A DNA stretch of 54,921 nt from positions 1 through 54,921 of the forward strand of contig JAICJI010000010.1 of the NCBI GenBank assembly GCA_025928515.1, written 5' to 3'. Shown one piece after another: positions 8,785-16,420 of the stretch. The notes beneath the pieces are model-generated. The model saw only the letters and a list, made by a program, of their open reading frames with translations, had not been told where the DNA came from and searched no databases. A program made the position numbers and the translations under genes. Positions within the stretch are counted from its first letter, which is position 1. Every line of letters begins with the position of its first letter. This stretch comes from Thermoleophilia bacterium (GTDB lineage Bacteria > Actinomycetota > Thermoleophilia > Gaiellales > Gaiellaceae).

Positions 8785-9537
8785 ATGTCCCGCATCTATG
8801 CCCTTGCGAACCAGAAGGGTGGCGTCGGCAAGACGACGACCGCCGTCAACCTCGCCGCCTGCCTTGCCGAGGCCGGCGAGCGCGCGCTCGTGATCGACCT
8901 CGACCCGCAGGCGAACGCGACGTCGGGCCTCGGGATGCGCGCGAACGGAACCTCGAGCTACGACCTGCTCGACGGTGCACCCCTCGCCGAGCTCGTTCAC
9001 CCGACGGCGTTCGCGAATCTCGACCTCGTCCCCGCGAAGCCGGATCTCGCCGGCGCGGTGGTAGAGCTGTCCGGCCGGGACGACGGCGAGCGCTATCTCG
9101 CGCAGGCACTCGCCTCAGGGAGCGACCGCTACGACTTCGTCTTCCTCGACTGCCCGCCGTCGCTCGGTCCGCTCACGGTCAACGCGCTTGCAGCCGCCGA
9201 CCGTGTGCTCGTCCCGGTGCAGGCGGAGTACTACGCGCTCGAGGGACTGACGCAGCTCCTCCACTCTGTCGAGCTCATCCGCCGTCGGCTCAACCCGAAT
9301 CTCGGCATCGGCGGTGTTCTCCTCACGATGGTCGACGGCCGGACCCGGCTGGCGGCCCAGGTCGAGGAGGAGGTGCGCCGGCACTTCGGGCCGCTCGTCT
9401 TCCGCACCTCCGTCCCGCGCTCGGTACGCCTCGCGGAGGCCCCGAGCTACGGATTGCCCGCGATTGCCTACGACCGTCGCTCCGCCGGAGCCGACGCCTA
9501 CTGGAAGGTGGCGATGGAGCTTGTCGAGCGCGCCTGA
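8785..9537 (+). CDS. parA: Chromosome partitioning ATPase ParA (Soj)
   Basis: 250-residue ParA ATPase that moves ParB-parS complexes over the nucleoid. Deviant Walker A KGGVGKTT is at 11-18 (signature Lys11), and DCPPSLGPLTVNALAAAD provides the switch II region. The ATG at 8785 is chosen because upstream residues are unconserved and the family starts just before IYALANQKGG. GACAAT nine bases upstream resembles a -10, so a leaderless transcript is possible. Followed by parB with a 17-base overlap. Confidence 0.97.
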   Translation: MSRIYALANQKGGVGKTTTAVNLAACLAEAGERALVIDLDPQANATSGLGMRANGTSSYDLLDGAPLAELVHPTAFANLDLVPAKPDLAGAVVELSGRDDGERYLAQALASGSDRYDFVFLDCPPSLGPLTVNALAAADRVLVPVQAEYYALEGLTQLLHSVELIRRRLNPNLGIGGVLLTMVDGRTRLAAQVEEEVRRHFGPLVFRTSVPRSVRLAEAPSYGLPAIAYDRRSAGADAYWKVAMELVERA

Positions 9538-10392
9538 GTCCTCACTGCAGCGCCGGGGCCTCGGCCGCGGCCTCGAGGTGCTGATCGGCGGCCAGCCGGT
9601 CCCGACCGAGTTGCTCGAGATCCCGGTCGACGCGATCCACCCGAACCCGAAGCAGCCGCGCCGCCGCTTCGAGCCCGAGGCCGCGTCGGGTCTCGCGGAG
9701 TCGGTGCGCCGGCAAGGCGTGATCCAGCCACTGCTCGTGCGCCCGCGCGGGGTCGGCGGGTACGAGATCGTCGCCGGCGAGCGCCGCTGGCGCGCGGCTC
9801 GCGAAGCCGGCCGGACCACCGTGCCTGCCGTCGTGCGGACCGCTGACGACCGCGACACGCTCCTGCTCGGTCTCGTCGAGAACGTTGCCCGCGAGCAACT
9901 GACGCCGATCGAAGAGGCTCGCGCCTACGCCGTCCTGATCGACGAGTTCTCGCTCTCGCTCGGTGAGGTTGCCGAGCGGGTCGGTCGCTCGAAGCCGTCC
10001 GTCTCGAACCGGATCCGGCTGCTCGAGCTGCCCGACGACGTGCTCGGGATGGTCGAACGCGGGCAGCTGAGCGAAGGCCACGCCCGCGCCGTCCTCGCGG
10101 TTCCCGACCACGAGGGGCGCCGCCGGCTTGCGCGTGAGATCGTCCGGCGCGGCCTCTCGGTGCGGGCGGCGGAGCAGCGGGCGAAGTGGGCGGGCGCCCG
10201 GCAGCGGCCTCGCACGCACTCCGCTCCTGTCGATCCGGCGCTCGCCGACCGGGTGCGCAGCGCGATCGAGCAGCTGACCGGCCGCCAGGCGCGCGTCCTG
10301 CCGGGACGGGTGGAGCTCCCGTTCGGTGACGAGCACGACCTCGCCGAGCTCGCTGAGGCGCTCGAGAACGCGGCTACAATCGACAGCCGCGC

Positions 10393-10402
<10 letters not shown>
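9521..10402 (+). CDS. parB: Chromosome partitioning protein ParB (Spo0J)
   Basis: 293 residues from the TTG at 9521, which leaves the family-typical start RRGLGRGLEVLIGG near the N-terminus. The CTPase/N-engagement box is present (EIVAGERRWRAAREAG), followed by the ENVAREQLTPIEEARAY block, the helix-turn-helix (LSLGEVAERVGRSKPSVSNRIRLLELP) and a C-terminal dimerisation domain. It overlaps parA by 17 bases. The last four codons and stop overlap the first ten bases of tRNA-Ile, so the C-terminus is constrained by the tRNA acceptor stem. Confidence 0.95.
10375..10380 (+). promoter_or_regulatory. -10 element (TACAAT) for tRNA-Ile inside parB
   Basis: TACAAT matches the housekeeping -10 at five of six positions and lies twelve bases before the tRNA 5' end, within parB codons for Ala-Thr-Ile. 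It would allow transcription of the tRNA independently of the par operon. Confidence 0.45.
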
Positions 10403-10466
<64 letters not shown>

Positions 10467-10484
10467 CTTCTCCGTGCCCGCCGC

Positions 10485-10757
10485 TCAGTGCAGGCGGTGC
10501 GTGCGCACGAGGTACTCCTCGACCGCGAGCAGGAAGGACTCGTCCTGGGCGAGCTCGACGAGCCGGCCCTTCGTCACGGCGTCGAGATCCCGGTCCAGGG
10601 CGACCTCCACGACGAAGCTCGGCGTCCGGCCGGTCTGCGACAGAGACGCCATCCGCAGGAAGATCCGGCGGGCGTCCTCGTTCTGGGAGATCGCCTCGAG
10701 CGACTCGATGTCGTCCAGCCAAAGGGTGCGCACGTGGGTCAAACGGCACCCGCGCAC
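10485..10757 (-). CDS. Hypothetical protein, small and mainly helical
   Basis: Up to 90 residues; family not recognised. Start is uncertain: GTG 10757, TTG 10742 or GTG 10733 (VRTLWLDDIESLEAI) are possible, with no clear ribosome binding site. The sequence is polar and balanced, with an acidic N-terminal helix (LDDIESLEAISQNEDARRIFLRM) and a C-terminal helix (ELAQDESFLLAVEEYLVRTHRLH), like a small cytosolic adaptor or DNA-associated protein. It stands alone between tRNA-Ile and the divergent bifunctional-nuclease gene. Codon pattern looks genuine (high GC third positions). Confidence 0.65.
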   Translation of the reverse strand: MRGCRLTHVRTLWLDDIESLEAISQNEDARRIFLRMASLSQTGRTPSFVVEVALDRDLDAVTKGRLVELAQDESFLLAVEEYLVRTHRLH

Positions 10758-10820
10758 TGACGGTTACGCGGGGTTTTCGGCCGAGCGGCCTGAGCTATAT
10801 TCGAGACGAGGCGCGGGCTG

Positions 10821-11333
10821 ATGCAGGAGATGCTCATCTACGGAGTCAGCTTCGATCTGGTCGGCAAACAGCCGATCGTCCTACTGAAGACCTCCGACGG
10901 GAACAAGTTCCTGCCGATCTGGATCGGTCACCCCGAGGCTGCCGCGATCCTGATGAAGCTGCAGAGCCAGACGTCGGTGCGGCCGATGACCCACGATCTC
11001 GTCAGCGACATGCTCGAGCAGCTCGGCGCGTCGATCAGCCGCATCACGGTCACCGAGCTGCGCGAGAACACCTTCTACGCGCAGATCACGGTGCTGCAGG
11101 ATGGCCAGGAGATCGAGGTCGACTCGCGCCCGTCCGACGCGATCGCGCTCGCCATTCGCGCCGAGGCGCCGATCTTCGCCGCCGACGACGTGATCGCCGA
11201 GTCGGCGATCGAGTTCGAAGGAGAAGAGGTCGACGAGGAGCAGCTCGAGGCGGAGGTGCTCAAGTTCCGCAGCTTCCTCGAGGACGTGACGCCGGACCAG
11301 TTCGTCGTCGAGAACGGCGAGGAAGAGGACTAG
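10821..11333 (+). CDS. Bifunctional nuclease family protein (DUF151)
   Basis: 170 residues. The BFN/DUF151 domain covers most of the protein: GVSFDLVGKQPIVLLKTSDG, LPIWIGHPEAAAI, and the signature DSRPSDAIALAIRAEAPIFAADDV. Members have been reported with DNase/RNase activity in plants and archaea, but the bacterial role is unclear. An acidic C-terminal extension (residues 140-170) ends NGEEED. Preceded by TATATT at 10796-10801 and a weak GACGAGG, so it has a leadered transcript. Stop codon overlaps that of the convergent CPBP gene. Confidence 0.9.
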   Translation: MQEMLIYGVSFDLVGKQPIVLLKTSDGNKFLPIWIGHPEAAAILMKLQSQTSVRPMTHDLVSDMLEQLGASISRITVTELRENTFYAQITVLQDGQEIEVDSRPSDAIALAIRAEAPIFAADDVIAESAIEFEGEEVDEEQLEAEVLKFRSFLEDVTPDQFVVENGEEED

Positions 11334-12031
11334 CGCACGACGATGAACGCGAGTGCCGCCCCGTTGAAGAGGGCGTGCACGAACATCCCGGGCACGGCGC
11401 TCTCCGTCCGGTCGCGAAGCCACGCGAGCCCGATGCCGAACGGGACGAGGACGAGCAGCGCCTCGACGAGCCCATGCGCCAGGCCGAACGCGACACCGAC
11501 GAGGACGATCGACGGCCAGCGGCCGAGGAAGCGCAACAGCGACTGACCCGCACCGCGGAAGGTGAGCTCCTCGACGAACGGCGCGATCCCCGCGAAGAGG
11601 ACGAAGTTGGCGGCGAAGGCGGCGGCGTGCTTCGGCTCCCAGGAGACGTTCGTGATCCCCTGCTCCTTCCCGGGGCTCTCCGGTAGCGGGATGAACGAGA
11701 TGACGTACTCCCACGCGAAGATCGCGACGATCACCGTCAGGGCCGACGCGAGCGCGCGGGACCAGCTCCGCGGCCGGCGGAAGGCGAGCAGATCGAAGCG
11801 GTCGAAGCAGATCGCGAGCGCGATGCCGAGCCAGAAGGCGTACACGATCGTTCCGCCGGCGAAATTCGAGAACGAATAGAGCTCGTGATCCGCTCCCCTC
11901 GTCGTGCTGCTGCCGGAGGAGGAGAACCGTCCCGCGTAGTTGACCGCGGCGATCAGGCCGATGAGAACCGTCCAGGCGACGAGGCGCCCGCGGTTCGGGA
12001 CCGACTGCGGCTCGGTGGCTTCAACCTCCAC
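11330..12031 (-). CDS. CPBP family intramembrane metalloprotease
   Basis: 233 residues from GTG 12031, with about seven hydrophobic segments. The CPBP (CAAX protease and bacteriocin-processing) motifs are all present: EELTFRG (Glu-Glu with Arg), FGLAHG and HALFNG near the C-terminus, which form the membrane zinc site. Bacterial members cut peptides or confer immunity, but the substrate here is unknown. In-frame ATGs at 12058 and 12070 would overlap the divergent DUF2203 start; the GTG has TATGCT eight bases upstream on its strand, fitting a leaderless start. Confidence 0.88.
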   Translation of the reverse strand: MEVEATEPQSVPNRGRLVAWTVLIGLIAAVNYAGRFSSSGSSTTRGADHELYSFSNFAGGTIVYAFWLGIALAICFDRFDLLAFRRPRSWSRALASALTVIVAIFAWEYVISFIPLPESPGKEQGITNVSWEPKHAAAFAANFVLFAGIAPFVEELTFRGAGQSLLRFLGRWPSIVLVGVAFGLAHGLVEALLVLVPFGIGLAWLRDRTESAVPGMFVHALFNGAALAFIVVR

Positions 12032-12039
12032 GACCGCGG

Positions 12040-12049
12040 AGCATAGGCT
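12040..12049. promoter_or_regulatory. Overlapping divergent -10 elements (CPBP / DUF2203)
   Basis: AGCATAGGCT carries TATGCT on the minus strand (12045-12040), eight bases before the CPBP GTG, and TAGGCT on the plus strand (12044-12049), seven bases before the DUF2203 ATG. Only 25 bases separate the two start codons, so both mRNAs would be leaderless and compete for polymerase. Confidence 0.55.
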
Positions 12050-12056
12050 GGGGGTC

Positions 12057-12458
12057 ATGCGCCACTTCACGCCGGAAGAGGCGAATGCCGAGCTCGAGGC
12101 CGTGCGGCCGCTCGTCGAGCAACTCGTCGCAGGCAGACAGGAACACGCGGCTGCGCTCGAGCGTCAGGAGGAGCTCGAGCAGAAGATCCGCGGCAACGGT
12201 GGCGGCATCCCGCCGGCGGAGCTCGCCGCGGCGACCGCAGAGGTCGACGCCGTCGCGCGGCGGATCGCACGGCTCGTCGACGAGATCAACGAGCACGGCG
12301 CCCAGGTGAAGGATCTCGACAGCGGCCTCATCGACTTCCCGGCACTGCGCCAGGGCGAGACGGTGCTCCTCTGCTGGCAGCTCGGCGAGGAAGAGATCGG
12401 CTGGTGGCATCGCGTCGACGACGGCTTCGCGGGCCGCCGGCCGCTGCCGCTCGATTGA
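12057..12458 (+). CDS. DUF2203 family protein
   Basis: 133 residues. It begins RHFTPEEANAELEAVRPLVEQL and ends with ETVLLCWQLGEEEIGWWHRVDDGFAGRRPL, the conserved C-terminal block of DUF2203. The middle (about 25-90) is a long charged helix likely to be coiled coil. Function unknown. The ATG at 12057 is chosen because homology starts there; TAGGCT is seven bases upstream and there is no ribosome binding site. Followed after 36 bases by the MscS channel gene. Confidence 0.85.
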   Translation: MRHFTPEEANAELEAVRPLVEQLVAGRQEHAAALERQEELEQKIRGNGGGIPPAELAAATAEVDAVARRIARLVDEINEHGAQVKDLDSGLIDFPALRQGETVLLCWQLGEEEIGWWHRVDDGFAGRRPLPLD

Positions 12459-12494
12459 GGACTTCGCCGGTCCGTACCGAACTCGGAGCGGGGC

Positions 12495-13223
12495 ATGAGT
12501 CCGTTCTGGAAGCACATCCTGATCGCTGCGGTGATCTTCGCCGCCGTCTCGCTGCTGGCGCGCGCGCTCGACTGGTGGCTGCAGCGCCGTCCGTTCGCGC
12601 CCGAGGCCGTGACGCGCTACCGCGTCTTCCGCCGGATCGTGACCGTGGTCATTCTCACGGTCGGCTTCCTCTCGGCGCTGCTCGCAATTCCGGAGATCAG
12701 GGCTGTCGCCGGCGGCCTCCTCGCGTCTTCGGCGCTGCTCGGCATCGTGCTGGGCTTCGCCGCGCAGCGGACGCTCGGGAACTTCGTCGCCGGGATTCTG
12801 ATCGCGCTCGCCCAGCCCGTGCGCATCGGCGACCGCGTCGAGTACGAGGGCTCCGCGGGCGTCGTCGAGGAGATCGGGCTCACCTACACGTTCATCCGCG
12901 CGGCCGATCGCCGGCGGATCGTCGTCCCGAACGAGAAGCTCGCCTCCGACACGATCGTCAACGCCTCGATCCGGAGCCGCGAGACGTTCGCCGAGGTCTC
13001 CCTCCCTGTCCCGCTCGCAGCAGATCTCGACGCCGCCCTCGACGCGTTGCGCGAAGACGTCGTCGACGAGCGCGACGCGACGGTCTACGTGAGCTCCCTC
13101 TCCGATCCCGCGACCGTCACCGTCCGCGCTGCCGCGGCCGACGACCTCGCCGCCGAGCGGCTCGAGCACGATCTGCGCCTGCGCGCCCACCGGCGCCTGC
13201 GCGCGCTCGGCGTCTGGACGTGA
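12495..13223 (+). CDS. Small-conductance mechanosensitive channel (MscS family)
   Basis: 242 residues. Two N-terminal membrane helices, then the pore-lining helix TM3 in the glycine/alanine-rich segment GGLLASSALLGIVLGFAAQRTLGNFVAGILIAL, of which the first half is visible as alternating small residues, followed by the beta domain RIGDRVEYEGSAGVVEEIGL. A conserved VPNEKL element precedes the cytosolic alpha/beta domain. Opens under membrane tension to release solutes during hypo-osmotic shock. A GAGCGGGG precedes the ATG. The stop overlaps the PBP GTG (GTGA). Confidence 0.94.
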   Translation: MSPFWKHILIAAVIFAAVSLLARALDWWLQRRPFAPEAVTRYRVFRRIVTVVILTVGFLSALLAIPEIRAVAGGLLASSALLGIVLGFAAQRTLGNFVAGILIALAQPVRIGDRVEYEGSAGVVEEIGLTYTFIRAADRRRIVVPNEKLASDTIVNASIRSRETFAEVSLPVPLAADLDAALDALREDVVDERDATVYVSSLSDPATVTVRAAAADDLAAERLEHDLRLRAHRRLRALGVWT

Positions 13224-15145
13224 GCACCAAGCGCAAGCCGAAGCCGAAACGGCGACCGCGGCGCAGACGCCGTCTTCTCGTCGCTCTCGCGCTCGCGATC
13301 CCGCTCGCGCTGCTTGCGCTGACGGCGGCCGGAGGTGCCGTCTACTTCGGCTCGAGCTGCGACCTGAGCGCGCTGCGGCCTGTGCAGGCGACCGACAACT
13401 CGCTCGTCTACGGCGCGAACGGCAGCCTGATCGGCGTCCTCCCAGCGGTCGAGAACAGGACGGCGGTCGGGCGTGCCGCGATCAGCCCATGGCTGCCGAA
13501 GGCCACCGTGGCGATCGAGGATCGGCGCTTCTACCACCACGGCGGCGTCGATCCGGTCGGGATCCTCCGCGCGCTGATCGTCGACGTGAGCGCCGGCCAC
13601 TTCGTCCAGGGCGGGTCGACGATCACCCAGGAGCTCGTGCGGAACCTCTACCTCTCGCGCGAGAAGACTCTGCAACGGAAGGTCGTCGAGGCCTGCCTCG
13701 CCGTGAAGCTCGCCCGCGCGTGGCCGAAGAGCAGGATCCTCACTGCCTATCTCAACGACGTCTACTACGGCAACCATGCGTACGGGATCCAGGCGGCGGC
13801 CGAGACGTACTTCTCGGTTTCCGCGAGCCGCCTGACCCTCGCGCAGGCGGCGGTTCTCGCCGGTCTGCCGCAGGCTCCGTCCTACTACGACCCGCTGCAC
13901 AACCCCGCGGCCGCGCTCGGGCGCCGGGACGAGGTCCTCGGCGCGCTCTTGCGGAGCGGGACCATCACGCAGGCGCGATACGCGGCCGCCATCCGCGACC
14001 GCAGCCTCCAGCTCCGGCCGAGCCCGGCGTATGCGACCCGCGAGCCGTACTTCGTCGGCCATTTGGAGAACCTGCTCGAGCAGGAATACGGCGCGGCGAC
14101 CGTTCGCGCGGGCGGCCTGAAGATCCACACGACGATCGAGCCGCGCCTGCAGCGCGCAGCCGTGCACGCCCTGTCGCGCGTGGTCTACGGGCGACGCGAT
14201 CCCGCGGGGGCGATCGTCTCGATCGATCCGGCGACCGGCGCGATCCGGGCCATGGCTGCCGCGAGTCCGGCGACTCAGGACAACGAGCTCAACCTCGCGA
14301 CGGCGGCCGAGCGCCAGGCCGGCTCGACGTTCAAGCCGATCGTCCTTGCGGCCGCGGTCGAGCAGGGGATGAACCCGTGGGCGGCGCGGTACCTCTCGGC
14401 GCCGTTCTACTACGCCCCCCTCGGCTGGCACGTGCGCACCTATGACGGGACGTACGCGGGGCCGGAGACGGTCGCCGCGGCCACGATCCGTTCCGACAAC
14501 ACCGTCTACGCGAGGCTTGCACTCGACGTCGGCTCCGGTGCGATCGTCTCGACTGCGCAGAAGCTCGGCGTGCAGACGCAACTGCAGCCGGCCCCGTCGC
14601 TCGCGCTCGGCACCGGTGCGGTCACGCCACTCGACATGGCCTCGGTCTACGCGACGCTGGCAGCGGGCGGCGTCTACTCGCGGCCATTCGCGATCACGCG
14701 AGTCGCCTTCCCCGGAGGCAAGGTCGACACTGGCTGGGGGCAGCTGCAGCGCGAGCGCGTGATTCCGGACTGGGTTGCAGCAACCGTGACGCGCGTGCTC
14801 GAGGAGAACATGCTCCACGGCACAGGTGTCGGCGCCCACGTCCCGGGCCGCGCCGACGCGGGCAAGACGGGCACGACGGACGACTACGCCGACGCCTGGT
14901 TCTGCGGCTACACGCCCGCGCTCGAGGCGACGGTCTGGATCGGGTATCCACGGGCCGAGACGCCGATGCTCGACGTGCACGGAGCCGCCGTCTCGGGGCC
15001 GACGCTGCCCGCGACGGCCTGGCGGCTGTTCATGGAGCGCGTTTTGGGCGGCACCGCGAACAGCGCCTTTCCGGCTCCGCTGTCGCCTGCGGAGTTCGTT
15101 CCCTGGGCCGGGCGGTACGCCTACCGGCCTACGGCGCCACCGTAG
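13220..15145 (+). CDS. Class A penicillin-binding protein (glycosyltransferase/transpeptidase)
   Basis: 641 residues, bifunctional peptidoglycan synthase. A very basic N-terminal tail (residues 4-18) precedes one membrane anchor (about 19-44). The GT51 domain has catalytic Glu100 in AIEDRRFYHHGG and GGSTITQ at 131-137. The transpeptidase carries SxxK with Ser369 (STFK, 369-372), SDN at 425-427 and KTGT at 549-552. No PASTA or other C-terminal domain. The GTG overlaps the mscS stop. It converges on the Ser/Thr kinase gene with a 17-base overlap of the 3' ends; such kinases often regulate cell wall synthesis. Confidence 0.96.
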   Translation: MSTKRKPKPKRRPRRRRRLLVALALAIPLALLALTAAGGAVYFGSSCDLSALRPVQATDNSLVYGANGSLIGVLPAVENRTAVGRAAISPWLPKATVAIEDRRFYHHGGVDPVGILRALIVDVSAGHFVQGGSTITQELVRNLYLSREKTLQRKVVEACLAVKLARAWPKSRILTAYLNDVYYGNHAYGIQAAAETYFSVSASRLTLAQAAVLAGLPQAPSYYDPLHNPAAALGRRDEVLGALLRSGTITQARYAAAIRDRSLQLRPSPAYATREPYFVGHLENLLEQEYGAATVRAGGLKIHTTIEPRLQRAAVHALSRVVYGRRDPAGAIVSIDPATGAIRAMAAASPATQDNELNLATAAERQAGSTFKPIVLAAAVEQGMNPWAARYLSAPFYYAPLGWHVRTYDGTYAGPETVAAATIRSDNTVYARLALDVGSGAIVSTAQKLGVQTQLQPAPSLALGTGAVTPLDMASVYATLAAGGVYSRPFAITRVAFPGGKVDTGWGQLQRERVIPDWVAATVTRVLEENMLHGTGVGAHVPGRADAGKTGTTDDYADAWFCGYTPALEATVWIGYPRAETPMLDVHGAAVSGPTLPATAWRLFMERVLGGTANSAFPAPLSPAEFVPWAGRYAYRPTAPP

Positions 15146-16397
15146 TCGTCGTCGTTCCGGCTTCCGCCGTCGTCGTGGGCGTCGTGACGGTCGGGACCGT
15201 TGTCGTCGGTGGCACCGTAGTAATCGTCGGTGTCGTCGTCGGAATCGTCGCCGGCGTCGTCGTGGGGATCGAGGTCGTCGTGTGGCCGGCCGTGGTCGTG
15301 GGCTGCGACTTCGTCGTCGGGTGTGTGGTCGTGGTCGGCGGGACGGAGTGCGTCGTGCCGGTGTGGCCCCCCGTCCGCGTGCCGGGAGTCGATCCGGTCG
15401 AGCGGTTCTGCGCAGGCGCCGCCGAGCCCGGTCGCGTCACCGCCCACGCGAGCACTCCACCCCCTGCCGCGAGGAGCACGATTGCGGCGCCCGCGAGGGC
15501 CACTCTGCGGCGGGCGTTCGACGGCGGGCGATCTGCGGGAACCGCCGGAGCCGCAAGAACCTGCGTCGCCTGTGTGTCTCCGGCCAGGACGACCGCTGTC
15601 GGAGCGTCCCCGAGCGCGCTCAGCAAGGCAGCTCCGTCTGCGGGCCGTTGCGCCGGATCCTTGCGCAGCGCCGCCGCCGTCAGCGCGGCGAGGTCGCGCG
15701 GCGCGTCAGGCTGCAGCGACTCGACCGCCGGAGCCGGCGTGCGCCTGTGCATGTCGACGAGAGCGAGGGCATTGTCCGCCGTGAACGGCAGCGCCCCCGT
15801 CAGCATCCGGAAGAGGATGACCCCGAAGGAGTAGACGTCGCTCGCCGCGCCGGCCGGCTCTCCTGCCGCCTGCTCCGGCGAGATGTACGCAGCGGTGCCC
15901 AGCACCGTTCCCGCCTCGGTGAGGGTGCCCGAGCCGGCGGTGTGTCGCACCAGGCCGAAGTCGCCGAGTTTGGGCCGGCCCTCCTCGTCGAAGAGGACGT
16001 TCGCGGGCTTGAGATCCCGGTGGATGAGACCGCGGGCGTGCAGGTGCCCCAGCCCGGCCGCCATGCCCTGCGCGACGCGATGCGTCTCGGCCGGCGGCAG
16101 CGGCCCGTGCTGCAGCCGTTCCTCGAGCGTCCCCCCGTGCAGCCACTCGAGCGCCATGAACGGCCCGGCTTCGTCCTCGCCGTAGTCGTAGACGCGCATG
16201 ACGTTCTCGTGCGCGAGCGCGGCGACCGCCTGGGCTTCGCGGCGGAACCGGTCGAGATCCGCAGTCGGCGACAGGAGCTTCAGGGCGATCGTCCGGTCGA
16301 GCGTGTTGTCGTGCGCGCGCCAGACCTCCGACATGGGGCCGCGGCCCTGCAGCTCGTCGAGCCGGTAGCGGCCGGCAACTTCGTCTCCCGGTCTCAC
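15129..16397 (-). CDS. Membrane Ser/Thr protein kinase with Thr/Pro-rich extracellular tail
   Basis: PknB-type kinase, 422 residues from GTG 16397. Kinase domain about 5-270: VAIK-equivalent lysine in IALKLL, catalytic loop HRDLKPANV, DFG (LGDFGLVRH) and SPE. The glycine loop is atypical (GRGPMSEVW; the third glycine is Ser). One membrane helix (VALAGAAIVLLAAGGGVLAWAV, split by small residues) then about 100 extracellular residues that are almost only Thr, Pro, Val and Ile, a possible cell-wall-spanning or O-mannosylated stalk without PASTA repeats. A GTG at 16415 is an alternative start, but TACCGT seven bases before 16397 favours a leaderless start there. Confidence 0.93.
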   Translation of the reverse strand: MRPGDEVAGRYRLDELQGRGPMSEVWRAHDNTLDRTIALKLLSPTADLDRFRREAQAVAALAHENVMRVYDYGEDEAGPFMALEWLHGGTLEERLQHGPLPPAETHRVAQGMAAGLGHLHARGLIHRDLKPANVLFDEEGRPKLGDFGLVRHTAGSGTLTEAGTVLGTAAYISPEQAAGEPAGAASDVYSFGVILFRMLTGALPFTADNALALVDMHRRTPAPAVESLQPDAPRDLAALTAAALRKDPAQRPADGAALLSALGDAPTAVVLAGDTQATQVLAAPAVPADRPPSNARRRVALAGAAIVLLAAGGGVLAWAVTRPGSAAPAQNRSTGSTPGTRTGGHTGTTHSVPPTTTTHPTTKSQPTTTAGHTTTSIPTTTPATIPTTTPTITTVPPTTTVPTVTTPTTTAEAGTTTTTVAP

Positions 16398-16404
16398 GAC
16401 TACT

Positions 16405-16414
16405 ACGGTATGCA
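16405..16414. promoter_or_regulatory. Overlapping divergent -10 elements (kinase / moeA)
   Basis: TATGCA (16409-16414, plus) lies six bases before the moeA GTG; TACCGT (16410-16405, minus) lies seven bases before the kinase GTG at 16397. The start codons are 23 bases apart and no ribosome binding site is visible on either side. Confidence 0.5.
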
Positions 16415-16420
16415 CCCACC

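Noticed and set aside
13085-14980. 631-codon minus-strand ORF
   Set aside because: Antisense shadow of the class A PBP, whose catalytic motifs are all in the plus frame.
15175-15834. 219-codon plus ORF with Val/Gly repeats
   Set aside because: It is the reverse complement of the Thr-rich kinase tail; the repeat pattern is a mirror of the real protein repeats.
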